The translations under genes were made by a program, and so were the position numbers. The notes below the pieces were generated by a model. That model searched no databases, had not been told where the DNA came from, and was given only the letters and a program-made list of their open reading frames with translations. Below, one piece after another: positions 49,894-59,270 of a stretch of DNA of 64,000 bases (its first letter is position 1; each line of letters opens with the position of its first letter). The stretch comes from Flavobacterium amnicola. GTDB taxonomy: Bacteria > Bacteroidota > Bacteroidia > Flavobacteriales > Flavobacteriaceae. The DNA lies in NCBI RefSeq assembly GCF_004122165.1, contig NZ_SBKO01000002.1, positions 62,001 through 126,000 on the forward strand. Reading direction: 5' to 3'.

Positions 49894-51175
49894 TTTTGAG
49901 TGATTTTAAGCGGAGTGTAACCGCATTTTTGTGTGCTTGTAAACCTTCGGCTTCCGCCATGATTTCAATCGCTTTTCCGATGTTTTGGATGCCTTTTTCT
50001 GAGATTTTTTGAAAGGTCATAGACTTCATGAAGCTATCCAGGTTAACACCACTGTAATTCTTTGCATATCCGTTGGTAGGCAATATGTGATTCGTTCCTG
50101 AGGCATAATCTCCAGCACTTTCAGGTGTATAATTTCCAATAAATACAGAACCTGCGTTCCTGATGTTTTCTACAAAAAAAGTCTCCTTTTTACTGCAAAC
50201 AATAAAATGTTCTGGAGCATAATCATTAATAAAAGCAATAGCTTCCTGGATATTGTTGACCAAAATTAACTTTGAATTCTCCATTGCTTTTTGGGCAATT
50301 TCCTTTCTTGGTAATTCATTCAGTTGATTTTTAATTTCACTTTCTACCGATTTTAAAACAGCTTTTGAAGTAGTTACTAAAACCACCTGACTGTCGGATC
50401 CATGTTCCGCTTGACTCAGCAAATCAGCCGCAACAAAGGCTGGAACCGCCGATGTATCTGCAAAAACAAGCAATTCACTCGGACCTGCTGGCATATCGAT
50501 AGCCACGTTATATTGTGTTGCTATTTGTTTAGCAACCGTTACAAATTGATTTCCAGGGCCGAAAATTTTGTACACTTTTTCAATAGATTGAGTTCCGAAG
50601 GTCATAGCAGCAATCGCTTGAATCCCTCCCGCTTTGTATATTTTAGTGATGCCACACAAATTCGCAGTATATAGGATAGCAGGATCAACGGTTCCGTTCT
50701 TATTGGGCGGTGTGCATAAAATGATTTCGTTACACCCTGCTAATGTTGCAGGAATGGCTAACATTAATACTGTTGAAAACAAAGGTGCAGATCCCCCAGG
50801 AATGTACAAGCCTACTTTTTGAATGGCTCTTTTTTCCTGCCAACAATAGACTCCTACAGTCGTTTTTACTTCCACCTTACCTGTTTGTTGTGCTGCGTGA
50901 AATTTTTCGATATTGGATTTGGCCAAAGCAATTGCTTCTTTTAAATCGGCAGAAACGAAATTGATTGCTTCTTCGATTTCTTTTGTCGTTACTTCCGTTT
51001 TTTCAATTATAACTCCGTCAAAAAAAGAAGTATATTTTGCGATAGCGGTATCTCCATTCTTTTGAACTTCTTTAAATATTGCTTTGACTGTCTCTTCAAT
51101 GTCGGCATAACTTTGTGTAGGCCTTGTTGTAAGAACTTCCCATTGCTCTTTTTCGGGATATAGGTATTTTTTCAT
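49883..51175 (-). CDS. hisD: Histidinol dehydrogenase
   Basis: A 430-residue zinc enzyme oxidising histidinol to histidine in two NAD steps. Visible are GLYIPGGSAPLFSTVLMLAI, VAIDMPAGPSELLVFADTSA, the active-site segment DLLSQAEHGSDSQVVLVTTS and NYAPEH-type NDYAPEHFIVCSKKE. Normal length. Ten bases downstream of hisG. Confidence 0.96.
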   Translation of the reverse strand: MKKYLYPEKEQWEVLTTRPTQSYADIEETVKAIFKEVQKNGDTAIAKYTSFFDGVIIEKTEVTTKEIEEAINFVSADLKEAIALAKSNIEKFHAAQQTGKVEVKTTVGVYCWQEKRAIQKVGLYIPGGSAPLFSTVLMLAIPATLAGCNEIILCTPPNKNGTVDPAILYTANLCGITKIYKAGGIQAIAAMTFGTQSIEKVYKIFGPGNQFVTVAKQIATQYNVAIDMPAGPSELLVFADTSAVPAFVAADLLSQAEHGSDSQVVLVTTSKAVLKSVESEIKNQLNELPRKEIAQKAMENSKLILVNNIQEAIAFINDYAPEHFIVCSKKETFFVENIRNAGSVFIGNYTPESAGDYASGTNHILPTNGYAKNYSGVNLDSFMKSMTFQKISEKGIQNIGKAIEIMAEAEGLQAHKNAVTLRLKSLKNGN

Positions 51176-51185
51176 GAGATTGGAT

Positions 51186-52043
51186 TTAAATAACCATTTT
51201 TTCGATGGGACAAACTAAAATATCTTCGGCTCCAGCAAGCTTTAATTGATCAATTACTTCCCAAAATTGTTCTTCATCAATAACAGATTGTACACTACAC
51301 CAACCCACTTGATCTAATGGCACAATGGTGGGGCTTTTTAAAACCGGTAGTATTTGACTGACTTCTTTGATTTTTTCGTTAGGAACATTCATCAAAATAT
51401 ATTTGGCCTTTCTGGCGCGAAGTACAGCTTGAATTCGGAACTTCAATTTGTCTAATAATTCCTTTTTATCTTCAGTGATTTTGGGAGAAACCGCCAATAC
51501 TGCCTCACTTTTCATTATGGTTGCCACTTCTTTTAAATTATTTTTAAAGAGCGTACTTCCCGTAGAAACGATATCAACAATGGCATCGGCAAGTCCAATG
51601 TTTGGTGCAATTTCTACCGAACCTGAAATTTGGTGTAAATCGACTTTAATATTTTGGCCTTTAAAAAATTGTAACGTAGTATTCGGATAAGAAGTGGCGA
51701 TACGCATCTTTTTTAAATCGGAAATAGACTTGAAATCAAAGGTTTTTGGTACCGCTACAGAAACACGGCATTTAGAAAAACCGAGTTTTTCAATAATTTT
51801 GATGTTCCCTCCTTTTTCCACTAAAATATTGTCTCCCACTATGGCGATGTCTACCACTCCGTCAATAAGATATTGTGGAATATCTGAATTTCGAAGAAAT
51901 AATACTTCTAATGGAAAATTAGAGGCGGAAGCTTTAAGTTGGTCATTTCCGTTGTCGACAGAAATTCCGCAATCTTTTAAAATTTTTAGACTGTCTTCGT
52001 TGAGACGACCTGATTTTTGAATGGCAATTTTTAAAATACTCAT
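51186..52043 (-). CDS. hisG: ATP phosphoribosyltransferase, long form
   Basis: A 285-residue HisG of the long (HisZ-independent) form: LKIAIQKSGRLNEDSLKILK at the start, VDIAIVGDNILVEKGGNIKI, the PRPP-binding VDIVSTGSTLFKNNLKEVAT and a C-terminal ACT-like regulatory domain (from about 210; KSPTIVPLDQVGWCSVQSVI). It commits ATP and PRPP to histidine synthesis and is normally inhibited by histidine. First gene of the operon, behind the histidine attenuator. Confidence 0.96.
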   Translation of the reverse strand: MSILKIAIQKSGRLNEDSLKILKDCGISVDNGNDQLKASASNFPLEVLFLRNSDIPQYLIDGVVDIAIVGDNILVEKGGNIKIIEKLGFSKCRVSVAVPKTFDFKSISDLKKMRIATSYPNTTLQFFKGQNIKVDLHQISGSVEIAPNIGLADAIVDIVSTGSTLFKNNLKEVATIMKSEAVLAVSPKITEDKKELLDKLKFRIQAVLRARKAKYILMNVPNEKIKEVSQILPVLKSPTIVPLDQVGWCSVQSVIDEEQFWEVIDQLKLAGAEDILVCPIEKMVI

Positions 52044-52084
52044 GTGATTTAAAATTTATGAGTATACCAGCGAAGTTTTATGCA

Positions 52085-52117
52085 ATAAAAAACCCGTTTG
52101 ATATACTCAAACGGGTT
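52085..52117 (-). terminator. Attenuator terminator of the his operon
   Basis: AACCCGTTTGA (52091-52101) and TCAAACGGGTT (52107-52117) form a perfect 11-bp stem with a 5-base loop. On the minus strand a T-run follows. It stands between the histidine leader peptide and hisG, the classical place for an attenuator. Confidence 0.88.
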
Positions 52118-52148
52118 AATAGTTATATGATTTTACAAAATATCATCA

Positions 52149-52205
52149 CTACCTCGCTCGAGCGTGGGAAAAATGATGATGATGATGTAATTGATTTAAA
52201 AACAT
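52149..52205 (-). CDS. hisL: his operon leader peptide
   Basis: An 18-codon open frame encoding MFLNQLHHHHHFSHARAR, with five consecutive His codons and a sixth three residues later, ending in TAG. It sits 19 bases after a strong TACCTTTG promoter box and just before an intrinsic terminator and hisG. When charged tRNA-His is scarce the ribosome would stall on the His run and let the downstream RNA avoid the terminator fold. A small hairpin (TGATATTTT/AAAATCA type, about 52130-52147) between peptide and terminator could take part in the switch. Sequence logic is clear; the antiterminator pairing was not resolved. Confidence 0.9.
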   Translation of the reverse strand: MFLNQLHHHHHFSHARAR

Positions 52206-52223
52206 AATTTCTTTTTGTTGAGA

Positions 52224-52256
52224 CAAAGGTATTGTATTTATTTTCGAATAAACAAA
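52224..52256 (-). promoter_or_regulatory. his operon promoter (-33 TTTG and -7 TACCTTTG)
   Basis: On the minus strand TTTG (plus 52253-52256) is followed after 21 bases by TACCTTTG (plus 52224-52231), an exact Bacteroidota-type promoter. Transcription should begin just before the leader peptide. Confidence 0.75.
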
Positions 52257-52269
52257 TTTATTTTAAACT

Positions 52270-52980
52270 TTAAGAAATGTTTACCCCAAATAGATGTCCT
52301 ACTAACGCGGTTAAACCCATGGCAATTGTACCCCAAAAAGTTATTCTAAATACAGCTTTTAAAATACCTGAACCTCCTGCTTTTGCAGCTATTGCACCCA
52401 ATACTGCGAGAAAAAGAATAGCCAATCCATAGAGCGAATATTCCATGTGTTTTATAGGGGAAAATAAAGTGACTAAAAAAGGTAAAACACCTCCAAAAAT
52501 AAAAGCAGCTCCTGAGGCAAAAGCCGCTTGTAGTGGATTGGCTTGCGATATTTCATTGATGCCGAGTTCATCTCTTACATGTGCGCCTAAAGCATCAAAA
52601 GCGGTTAATTCTTTGGCTACTTGTAACGCCGTTTCTTTTTTTAATCCCCGTTTTTCATAAATCTGAGCTAAAATTTGAAGTTCCAATTCTGGCATTTCTT
52701 CCAATTCTTGTTTTTCTCTTTCGATATCCGATTTTTCTACATCTGTTTGAGAACTTACAGACACATATTCACCTGCCGCCATAGATAAGGCCCCGGCAAC
52801 CAAACCAGCTAAAGTGGCCAATACAATAGCTTCACGAGTATCGCTGGCCGCCGCAACTCCAATGGCAATACTGGAAATAGAAAGAATCCCGTCGTTTGCC
52901 CCTAATACCGCTGCTCGAAGCCAATTGCTACGGTGAATGTAATGGGAATCTAAATAGTTTTCAAAATTAGTATCACTCAT
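52270..52980 (-). CDS. VIT1/CCC1-family iron/manganese transporter
   Basis: A 236-residue membrane protein with five likely helices. It has the family opening NWLRAAVLGANDGILSISSI (conserved Asn-Asp in helix 1), AGLVAGALSMAAGEYVSVSS at helix 2, and a central cytoplasmic stretch ERE...ELEEMPELELQILAQIY that forms the metal-binding region in this family. It probably moves Fe(II) or Mn(II) by proton exchange. Two bases separate it from the upstream membrane protein gene. Confidence 0.92.
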   Translation of the reverse strand: MSDTNFENYLDSHYIHRSNWLRAAVLGANDGILSISSIAIGVAAASDTREAIVLATLAGLVAGALSMAAGEYVSVSSQTDVEKSDIEREKQELEEMPELELQILAQIYEKRGLKKETALQVAKELTAFDALGAHVRDELGINEISQANPLQAAFASGAAFIFGGVLPFLVTLFSPIKHMEYSLYGLAILFLAVLGAIAAKAGGSGILKAVFRITFWGTIAMGLTALVGHLFGVNIS

Positions 52981-52982
52981 GA

Positions 52983-53477
52983 TTAGTCTTCTTTTTCAAA
53001 TTCTTTTGATGAAGCCTCAGGAATAGAAATTGTGTCCCCTTTTCGAATTTCAGTATGGCGAATTTCACCTCCTGAAGTACCAACCGGTCCGGATAAAATA
53101 ATTGCAACTACAGCGATAATAAGTACTAAAAACGAAAACAAAAGTGCTTTCTTATGCTTTTTATAATCGACATAAAGACCTAAAGCAGAGGCACAACCTA
53201 AGGCGTACATAATTTTCATAAATCCTTCGGCTGTTTCTTCGTGTTCTTCTATTAAATCGTGTGAAAAACCATTAATATTTTCCACAAAATGTTCGGCTTT
53301 ATCTCCTGTCATCATGGTGATTTTACCCATAATCATGCAAAAGATGAATATGATGTAAGCGGTGTTAATCAATAAAGCATTTCGCTTCAAAATTCCAAAT
53401 ACTAGGATGGCTATTCCGAAAAATAATCCGATAATTGGAAAATGATTGACAAGCATGTGGTAGTGTGCATCGTTCAT
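52983..53477 (-). CDS. Four-helix membrane protein, unrecognised
   Basis: A 164-residue protein with about four membrane helices. It opens MNDAHYHMLVNHFPIIGLFF, with histidines facing the first helix, and ends in a hydrophilic tail after SGPVGTSGGEIRHTEIRKGD. The HYH...NHFP motif resembles DUF2231-like/haem-linked membrane proteins, without certainty. The ATG at 53477 is preferred because the frame from 53552 overlaps the divergent promoter region. It is coupled to the VIT1-type gene, so a link to metal handling is possible. Confidence 0.7.
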   Translation of the reverse strand: MNDAHYHMLVNHFPIIGLFFGIAILVFGILKRNALLINTAYIIFIFCMIMGKITMMTGDKAEHFVENINGFSHDLIEEHEETAEGFMKIMYALGCASALGLYVDYKKHKKALLFSFLVLIIAVVAIILSGPVGTSGGEIRHTEIRKGDTISIPEASSKEFEKED

Positions 53478-53601
53478 GGTACTTATTTTGTTGGTTAGTT
53501 TTGTTCGATAAATGTAGTAAAGGTAAAAAAAATGTAATGTGATAAAAATCACTTACAAGTTATTAAAAAACAATTACTTTAGCTTAAAATATTTTGCCCC
53601 A

Positions 53602-55698
53602 ATGAAATACTTTCATGCTACATCGCCATTTTATAATTTATTAAAACTGTATTTGATTTTAAGTATCGTTTTAAGAGTTGTTTTAATGTTTCACCCTATT
53701 ACTTCTGCAAGTTTTAGTGGTATTGAAATTGCCAAAATTTTTGTAACTGGATTTCTGTCGGACATTTCTGTGTTTGTATTAGCAAGTGCTTTTTTATGGT
53801 TGTATTTGATTTTTTTATCCAATTCAAAGTATGATAAGCCATGGGGGTATATAATTTTCGGAATTTTACTATCCTTATTTATTTATGTCACTTTTTTTAA
53901 TACACTTTTAAATGAATATGGTGGTTCTTTACCTGAAATAGGGATTGGATTAATTGGATTGAAAACGGTATTATTCGGACTCCTTTTGTTTTTACCGAAA
54001 TATCGTAACAAGATTCGTTTGGCGTTGTTTTCTTTTGTTATTTTTATTTTTGTTTTAGTAATTGTTCAAAATGCGCTTAGTGAGTTCTTTTTTTGGAATG
54101 AATTTGGTGTTCGTTATAACTTTATTGCTGTCGATTATTTGGTCTATACTAATGAAGTAATTAAAAACATTCTAGAATCTTATCCCGTTATTCCACTATT
54201 TATAGGTATAGGATTAATTACTACTTTCATAACTTTTATAATTGTAAATAGATCAAAAGATTTTTTAAACAATCTTCCTTCTTTTGAGGATAAACTCAAA
54301 ATCTCAGGGATATATGCGCTTATGTTTGCCTTGGCCTTGTTCTTGATTCCAACTTTAGCCAAACAAGAAACTTCCAACAATGTTTTTGCTAATGAATTAC
54401 AAGCCAACGGATTGTATCGCTTTTATTTGGCGTTTATGAATAGTGAATTGGATTATGACAAATTCTATAAAACATTACCTGAAAAAGAAGCCTATGCATT
54501 GCTAAAGGTTCAAATACCAGAGATTAACGGAAATTCAACCACCCGTCATATCAATCCAACTCAACCTGAAATACGTAAAAATGTAGTTTTAATTACAATC
54601 GAAAGTTTTAGTGCCGAGTTTATGAAGTGCTATGGAAACAAATATGAAATCACGCCGTTTTTAGATAGTTTGGCATTAAAAAGTCATCAGTTTACAAATC
54701 TGTATGCAGTTGGAAATCGAACCATTCGTGGACTTGAAGCCGTTACACTATGCTTACCTCCTTCTCCTGGTGAAAGTATTGTTAAGCGAAAAGACAATAA
54801 GAACAAATTCTCTACCGGTAGTATTTTCAAAGAAAAAGGTTATCAAGTAAAATTTTTATATGGTGGCGATGCGTACTTTGATAATATGGAAGATTTTTTT
54901 GGAGGAAATGGTTATGATATAGTGGATAAAAAAACCTTAAAACCTGAAGAAATTACTTTTTCAAATGTTTGGGGAGTTTGCGATGAAGACATGGCCAAAA
55001 AAGCAATTAAAACCATGAATGAAGAAGCCAAAGTTGGTAAACCCTTTTTCAATCATTGGATGACGGTAAGTAATCATAGACCTTTCACTTACCCAGAAGG
55101 TAAAATTGCGATTTCGCCAAAATATAAAATGAGAGAAGGTGGTGTGCTTTATACGGATTATGCTTTGAAGCAGTTTTTTAAAATGGCACAAAAACAATCG
55201 TGGTATGAAAATACCGTTTTTGTAATATTAGCTGATCATTGTGCTTCTAGTGCCGGTAAAACAGAATTACCATTAGATAAATACCATATTCCAGCTATGA
55301 TTTTTGAGCCAGGAAAAGCGCCTGAAATCACTTCAAAATTAATGTCGCAAATAGATATCATGCCAACCCTATTCGGTAAATTAAACTTTAAATACGATAG
55401 TAAATTTTACGGGCAAAATGTGCTGCAAAATGATTTTGAAGAACGAGCTTTAATTGCCACTTATCAAGATTTAGGACTTATAGAACAAAATAAACTGACT
55501 ATAATTTCACCGAAGCAAAAGGCTAAACAATTTGATTTAATTAAGCATACTGCCGAAAATCTTAATCCAAATTTTGCCATAGAATATGAGGAAAGGCCAG
55601 TAAAAAAACTAAATGAAATGTTGGTTAAAGAAACGGTTGCTTTTTATCAAACCTCTTCTTCTCAATTGAAAAGAAAAATATATCAAAAGAAATCATAG
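53602..55698 (+). CDS. LtaS-type sulfatase-fold membrane phosphotransferase
   Basis: A 698-residue protein with five N-terminal membrane helices (to about 275) and a periplasmic alkaline-phosphatase/sulfatase-fold domain. The fold begins NVVLITIESFSAEFMKCYGN (metal Glu), the nucleophile Thr is in GNRTIRGLEAVTLCLPPSP, and later ligands lie in FLYGGDAYFDNMEDFFGG and VILADHCASSAGK. The LTA synthase family transfers phosphoglycerol or similar groups. In a Gram-negative organism it more likely modifies a glycan or lipid. The ATG at 53602 fits better than 53539. Confidence 0.87.
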   Translation: MKYFHATSPFYNLLKLYLILSIVLRVVLMFHPITSASFSGIEIAKIFVTGFLSDISVFVLASAFLWLYLIFLSNSKYDKPWGYIIFGILLSLFIYVTFFNTLLNEYGGSLPEIGIGLIGLKTVLFGLLLFLPKYRNKIRLALFSFVIFIFVLVIVQNALSEFFFWNEFGVRYNFIAVDYLVYTNEVIKNILESYPVIPLFIGIGLITTFITFIIVNRSKDFLNNLPSFEDKLKISGIYALMFALALFLIPTLAKQETSNNVFANELQANGLYRFYLAFMNSELDYDKFYKTLPEKEAYALLKVQIPEINGNSTTRHINPTQPEIRKNVVLITIESFSAEFMKCYGNKYEITPFLDSLALKSHQFTNLYAVGNRTIRGLEAVTLCLPPSPGESIVKRKDNKNKFSTGSIFKEKGYQVKFLYGGDAYFDNMEDFFGGNGYDIVDKKTLKPEEITFSNVWGVCDEDMAKKAIKTMNEEAKVGKPFFNHWMTVSNHRPFTYPEGKIAISPKYKMREGGVLYTDYALKQFFKMAQKQSWYENTVFVILADHCASSAGKTELPLDKYHIPAMIFEPGKAPEITSKLMSQIDIMPTLFGKLNFKYDSKFYGQNVLQNDFEERALIATYQDLGLIEQNKLTIISPKQKAKQFDLIKHTAENLNPNFAIEYEERPVKKLNEMLVKETVAFYQTSSSQLKRKIYQKKS

Positions 55699-57750
55699 CA
55701 ATCCGTTGTACTTTCTGACGAACCATTCTATTGTAAATAAAACAGCCAAGAAAATCAATCCCCAAATCCAATCGATAAGTGGTGATTTAGACACTACTTC
55801 TTTTTGAATGGGTTTGTACGCGTCGTTTTGCTTTAAAAAATCAACTAATTGTTGCGCTTCCGATGGAAAATAAGCTTTTCCTTGTGTGTTTTCGGCTAAC
55901 TGTTTTAATCGACTCCAATCGGCATTGACGAATTGTTTTTCGGCATCAAAATCCAATACTTGAAATACTCCCGAATACTGTGAATTAGATGTTTTTTCTT
56001 TAACAGTAAAGCTATACTGTCCTGCTTCTAAATCCTGAAAGGCAACTTGATAGTCATTGCTACCTTTCAAGAAATCATAGACTTTGAAGGTGTTCGTGTT
56101 TTTATTTTTTAGCTGAATCGTTAATTGCGCATTTTCATCAAATTCATAATTCTTATTAAAGTATTCCGCTGAAATACTAATCGTTTCACCCGAATTATAA
56201 AAATTTTCGTGGTTGACAATTAAATTTTTCTTTTTAGCATTGGATGCCAAATACTGAATGATTTTGTCTAAAAAAACATCAAACTTCTCAAAGGATTTGT
56301 CTTTAAGATAGCTTTCCATGCGCCATTTCCAGATGTTTTCTCCAAATAGATAGGCATTTCGACTAATTCCTTTTTCGGTAAAAGTCAGTAACGGATTTTC
56401 TGTTGTAATGCTTCTAATTCTCGCTTGTAACAAATGATTGGCATTTCCTTTTTGTATGATACTCCCAAATGGATTTTCAAGCGGTGGAAATTGTTCAAAA
56501 CCTAAATTATCAATAGAAAAAGAATTGAATTGGGCATTAAAATTTGCAGAATAATCTTCCTTTTGACTCGACATTTTAAATTCAAAATCATCTTGTGATA
56601 GATTCAAAAGATTGAAATCGGTATTCAAACCCGTAATGACAAAAGTATTTAATTTAGCATTTCTATTTTGCTCTAGTAGGGATTTAAAACTTGCATTTGG
56701 TTGATAAAAAATCAATACATTATAATTTTGTAATGATTTGATTTCATTTGGTTTAAGTGTTGTTATCTTACGCTGTACATTAGATTCGATACTGCGTTTT
56801 AAAGCACCTAAATCGGGATGAAGTATTGAAGAAACCAAAGCAATTTCAGTACGTTGATCAATCACTTCGACCGCAAAATTCTTGACATTATTGTATTTGT
56901 TTTTTTCATTTTCTGCAGAAGAAATGACCGCTCTGTATTGGTACACTCCTACTCTTTCCGCTGGTAACAAAACAGAGATACTTTGAGATCTTTTTTGTGT
57001 GGAAAAGGAAATGTTTTGTTTCACTAAAGTAGTATTTCCGCTTTGAATACTTAAAGTTGCATTCACGGGCTTATTTCCGCTATAATTCAAAAATACTTCC
57101 ACCGGAAATTTATTCTTTAGAAAAGCATATTTGTTAGCGTTAAGCTGAGAAATTTTCAGATCCAAATGTTCTATCGTATCTCCTACAACTATTGGGAATA
57201 CGCTAGCATTTTGCTGTATATTATAGACATAGTCGTTCCCTTGCGTTTGATTTCCATCGGTCACCAAAACAATGGGGTGTTTTTGACTACGATACAATTG
57301 CTTTATATTCTCAAAAACCTTGTAAATATTCGATTGATTGCCTTTAAAATCTAATTCTTTATCCGAATAAAAATCCTGGTCAAAACTAAATTGTTTTACG
57401 GCATACTTTTCTTGTAAATCTTTATTCTGAGCAATAAGTTCTGCTAATTCTTTTGCTTTTTTGTCTTGGTTTAAAAACGAAATTGATTCTGAATTATCAA
57501 CGACAATCGGCAAAGGCGTTTTTTGTGTTTCGTATGTTTTTCTTGAAATTATAGGATTAATTAGTAATACCAAAATCAGAAAAATAGCGGCAAAACGCAA
57601 AAAAGCCAAAAACAAATGCAATTTAGATTTGTAATTGGCTTTGCTTCGCCAGTTCGCGCCTTGCGCTCGGGTATATAAATATTGATAAAATGCAATTCCA
57701 GCAGCTACTATTAAAGCTAATAATAAAAGTAAAATTGTGTTTATCGACAT
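55693..57750 (-). CDS. Membrane protein with VWA-like domain
   Basis: A 685-residue protein with two N-terminal membrane helices (about 4-24 and 47-66), a VWA-like segment (LPIVVDNSESISFLNQDKKA ... HPIVLVTDGNQTQGNDYVYN, about 80-185), a long beta-rich periplasmic portion (190-640) and a C-terminal helix (LIDWIWGLIFLAVLFTIEWF). The MIDAS motif is degenerate: DNSES rather than DxSxS with the usual follow-up Thr. Related BatA-like proteins link to membrane protein complexes. Function unknown. It overlaps the end of the convergent sulfatase-fold gene. Confidence 0.75.
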   Translation of the reverse strand: MSINTILLLLLALIVAAGIAFYQYLYTRAQGANWRSKANYKSKLHLFLAFLRFAAIFLILVLLINPIISRKTYETQKTPLPIVVDNSESISFLNQDKKAKELAELIAQNKDLQEKYAVKQFSFDQDFYSDKELDFKGNQSNIYKVFENIKQLYRSQKHPIVLVTDGNQTQGNDYVYNIQQNASVFPIVVGDTIEHLDLKISQLNANKYAFLKNKFPVEVFLNYSGNKPVNATLSIQSGNTTLVKQNISFSTQKRSQSISVLLPAERVGVYQYRAVISSAENEKNKYNNVKNFAVEVIDQRTEIALVSSILHPDLGALKRSIESNVQRKITTLKPNEIKSLQNYNVLIFYQPNASFKSLLEQNRNAKLNTFVITGLNTDFNLLNLSQDDFEFKMSSQKEDYSANFNAQFNSFSIDNLGFEQFPPLENPFGSIIQKGNANHLLQARIRSITTENPLLTFTEKGISRNAYLFGENIWKWRMESYLKDKSFEKFDVFLDKIIQYLASNAKKKNLIVNHENFYNSGETISISAEYFNKNYEFDENAQLTIQLKNKNTNTFKVYDFLKGSNDYQVAFQDLEAGQYSFTVKEKTSNSQYSGVFQVLDFDAEKQFVNADWSRLKQLAENTQGKAYFPSEAQQLVDFLKQNDAYKPIQKEVVSKSPLIDWIWGLIFLAVLFTIEWFVRKYNGLL

Positions 57751-57771
57751 ATTTTTTTAAGTGATAATTGA

Positions 57772-57815
57772 TTAGTTAAAAGTGAAAAGTCTTATAACTT
57801 ATCCCTTTTAACTAA
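57772..57815 (-). terminator. Inverted repeat after fabG, possible terminator or spacer repeat
   Basis: TTAGTTAAAAG (57772-57782) and CTTTTAACTAA (57805-57815) are perfect 11-bp complements with a 22-base loop. The pure A/T character and wide loop make it a modest terminator. Related AAAAGTGAAAAGT/AACTTTTAAGTTAA sequence continues to the fabG stop. Confidence 0.45.
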
Positions 57816-57821
57816 TAACTT

Positions 57822-58568
57822 TTAAGTTAACATACCTCCGTCCACATTCAATACTTGACCTGTAACATAAGCACTCAAGTCTGATGCTAGGAAAACACAA
57901 GCATTGGCAATATCTTCTGGAGAACCTCCTCTACGTAAAGGAATAGAATCTCTCCAACCTTGCACTACATCTTCATTTAATTTAGCCGTCATTTCAGTTT
58001 CAATAAAACCAGGTGCAATAGCGTTACAACGAATGTTACGTGAACCTAATTCTAACGCGATAGATTTAGTAAAACCAATCATACCCGCTTTAGAAGCTGC
58101 GTAATTCGCTTGACCAGCGTTACCCTTCACTCCTACTACACTACTCATGTTAATAATAGATCCGGCACGATTTTTCAATAAAGTCTTCTGAACTGCTTTT
58201 GTCATATTAAACACGGACTTCAAATTGATTTCAATAACAGCATCGAAATCTTCTTCCGACATGCGCATTAGTAAATTATCCTTAGTAACTCCAGCGTTGT
58301 TTATTAAAATATCAATAGTTCCAAATTCAGCTAATACGTCATCTACTAATTTTTGAGCCTCGTTAAAATCGGCTGCATTCGATTTGTATCCTTTTGCTTT
58401 AACTCCTAAAGCCGTTAATTCATTTTCTAAAGCCATTGCACTTTCGACAGATGAACTATATGTAAAAGCAACATTAGCACCATTTTTAGCAAAAACTTCG
58501 GCAATTCCTTTACCAATACCTCTACTTGCACCAGTTATAATTGCTACTTTTCCTTCTAATAATTTCAT
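57822..58568 (-). CDS. fabG: 3-oxoacyl-[acyl-carrier-protein] reductase
   Basis: A 248-residue short-chain dehydrogenase of FabG type: AIITGASRGIGKGIAEVFAK (NADP loop), LINNAGVTKDNLLMRMSEED, and the Ser-Tyr-Lys triad in NMSSVVGVKGNAGQANYAAS and K (about 138, 151, 155), ending ACVFLASDLSAYVTGQVLNV and DGG. It reduces 3-oxoacyl-ACP in fatty acid synthesis. The ATG at 58568 (MKLLEGKVAIITGA) is the start; a promoter lies upstream at 58605-58638, inside the longer open frame. Confidence 0.95.
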   Translation of the reverse strand: MKLLEGKVAIITGASRGIGKGIAEVFAKNGANVAFTYSSSVESAMALENELTALGVKAKGYKSNAADFNEAQKLVDDVLAEFGTIDILINNAGVTKDNLLMRMSEEDFDAVIEINLKSVFNMTKAVQKTLLKNRAGSIINMSSVVGVKGNAGQANYAASKAGMIGFTKSIALELGSRNIRCNAIAPGFIETEMTAKLNEDVVQGWRDSIPLRRGGSPEDIANACVFLASDLSAYVTGQVLNVDGGMLT

Positions 58569-58604
58569 ATTAAATCTATTTCTTTTAATTAATTTTTGGT
58601 GAAA

Positions 58605-58638
58605 CAAATATAGAAATACTTTGCATTTTATGAACAAA
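58605..58638 (-). promoter_or_regulatory. fabG promoter
   Basis: On the minus strand TTTG (plus 58635-58638), a 22-base gap, and TATATTTG (plus 58605-58612) match the Bacteroidota pattern, 36 bases before the fabG ATG. Confidence 0.6.
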
Positions 58639-58685
58639 AGAAAATATTTTAAATTTCGATTAAACTTTTATAATTTTATGTAGTC

Positions 58686-58693
58686 TAACTTTG
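58686..58693 (+). promoter_or_regulatory. Possible -7 box for the ECF sigma operon
   Basis: TAACTTTG is an exact TAnnTTTG but ends only 8 bases before the sigma-factor ATG, which would give a nearly leaderless mRNA. Confidence 0.3.
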
Positions 58694-58701
58694 TTTTATC
58701 G

Positions 58702-59247
58702 ATGCATAAAATAAACACAGATTTTACTTCTCTATACAATCAATATTCTAGATTAGTCTATAATGTTGCACTTAATTATCTCCAAAATACGGAAGATGCA
58801 GAAGAAGTGACGCAAGATGTTTTTGTAAAGCTGTATAAAGCATTGCCTCAATTTAAAGCAGAATCTTCTCTAAAAACTTGGATCTATCGAATTACAATAA
58901 ACTCTTGTCATGATTTTATAAAACAGAAAAACAGTAAAAAATATTTCTTTGTTTTCGGTACTAAAAGTAATAATACGGTCGAGATTGAAAATTCTACTAA
59001 TTTTGAGCATCCCGGTATTTTATTAGAAAATAAAGAACATTCAGAAATTTTATTTAGTGTTATAAATCAATTGGCTGAAAATCAAAAAACAGCTTTTATA
59101 CTATCCAAATTGGATGGGTTAAGCAATCCAGAAATTTCCGAAATTATGCAAGTCAGTATTTCATCTGTCGAATCACTTATTTTCAGAGCGAAAAGCAACC
59201 TGAAAGAAAAATTAGCATTAAAATTTAAAGAATACCGCAAGAATTAA
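58702..59247 (+). CDS. ECF-type RNA polymerase sigma factor
   Basis: A 181-residue sigma-70 ECF protein. Region 2 reads YNQYSRLVYNVALNYLQNTE, then DAEEVTQDVFVKLYKALPQF and SLKTWIYRITINSCHDFIK (about 10-76). Region 4 reads LAENQKTAFILSKLDGLSNP and EISEIMQVSISSVESLIFRA (about 128-165). It heads a co-directional run with a one-helix putative anti-sigma protein, envelope-stress and cytochrome genes, which are its likely regulon. Confidence 0.92.
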   Translation: MHKINTDFTSLYNQYSRLVYNVALNYLQNTEDAEEVTQDVFVKLYKALPQFKAESSLKTWIYRITINSCHDFIKQKNSKKYFFVFGTKSNNTVEIENSTNFEHPGILLENKEHSEILFSVINQLAENQKTAFILSKLDGLSNPEISEIMQVSISSVESLIFRAKSNLKEKLALKFKEYRKN

Positions 59248-59270
59248 TAAAATAAATCGTCTAAACAATT

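Noticed and set aside
53602..55698. True lipoteichoic acid synthase
   Set aside because: The fold matches LtaS, but a Gram-negative Bacteroidota is not expected to make LTA; a different acceptor is likelier.
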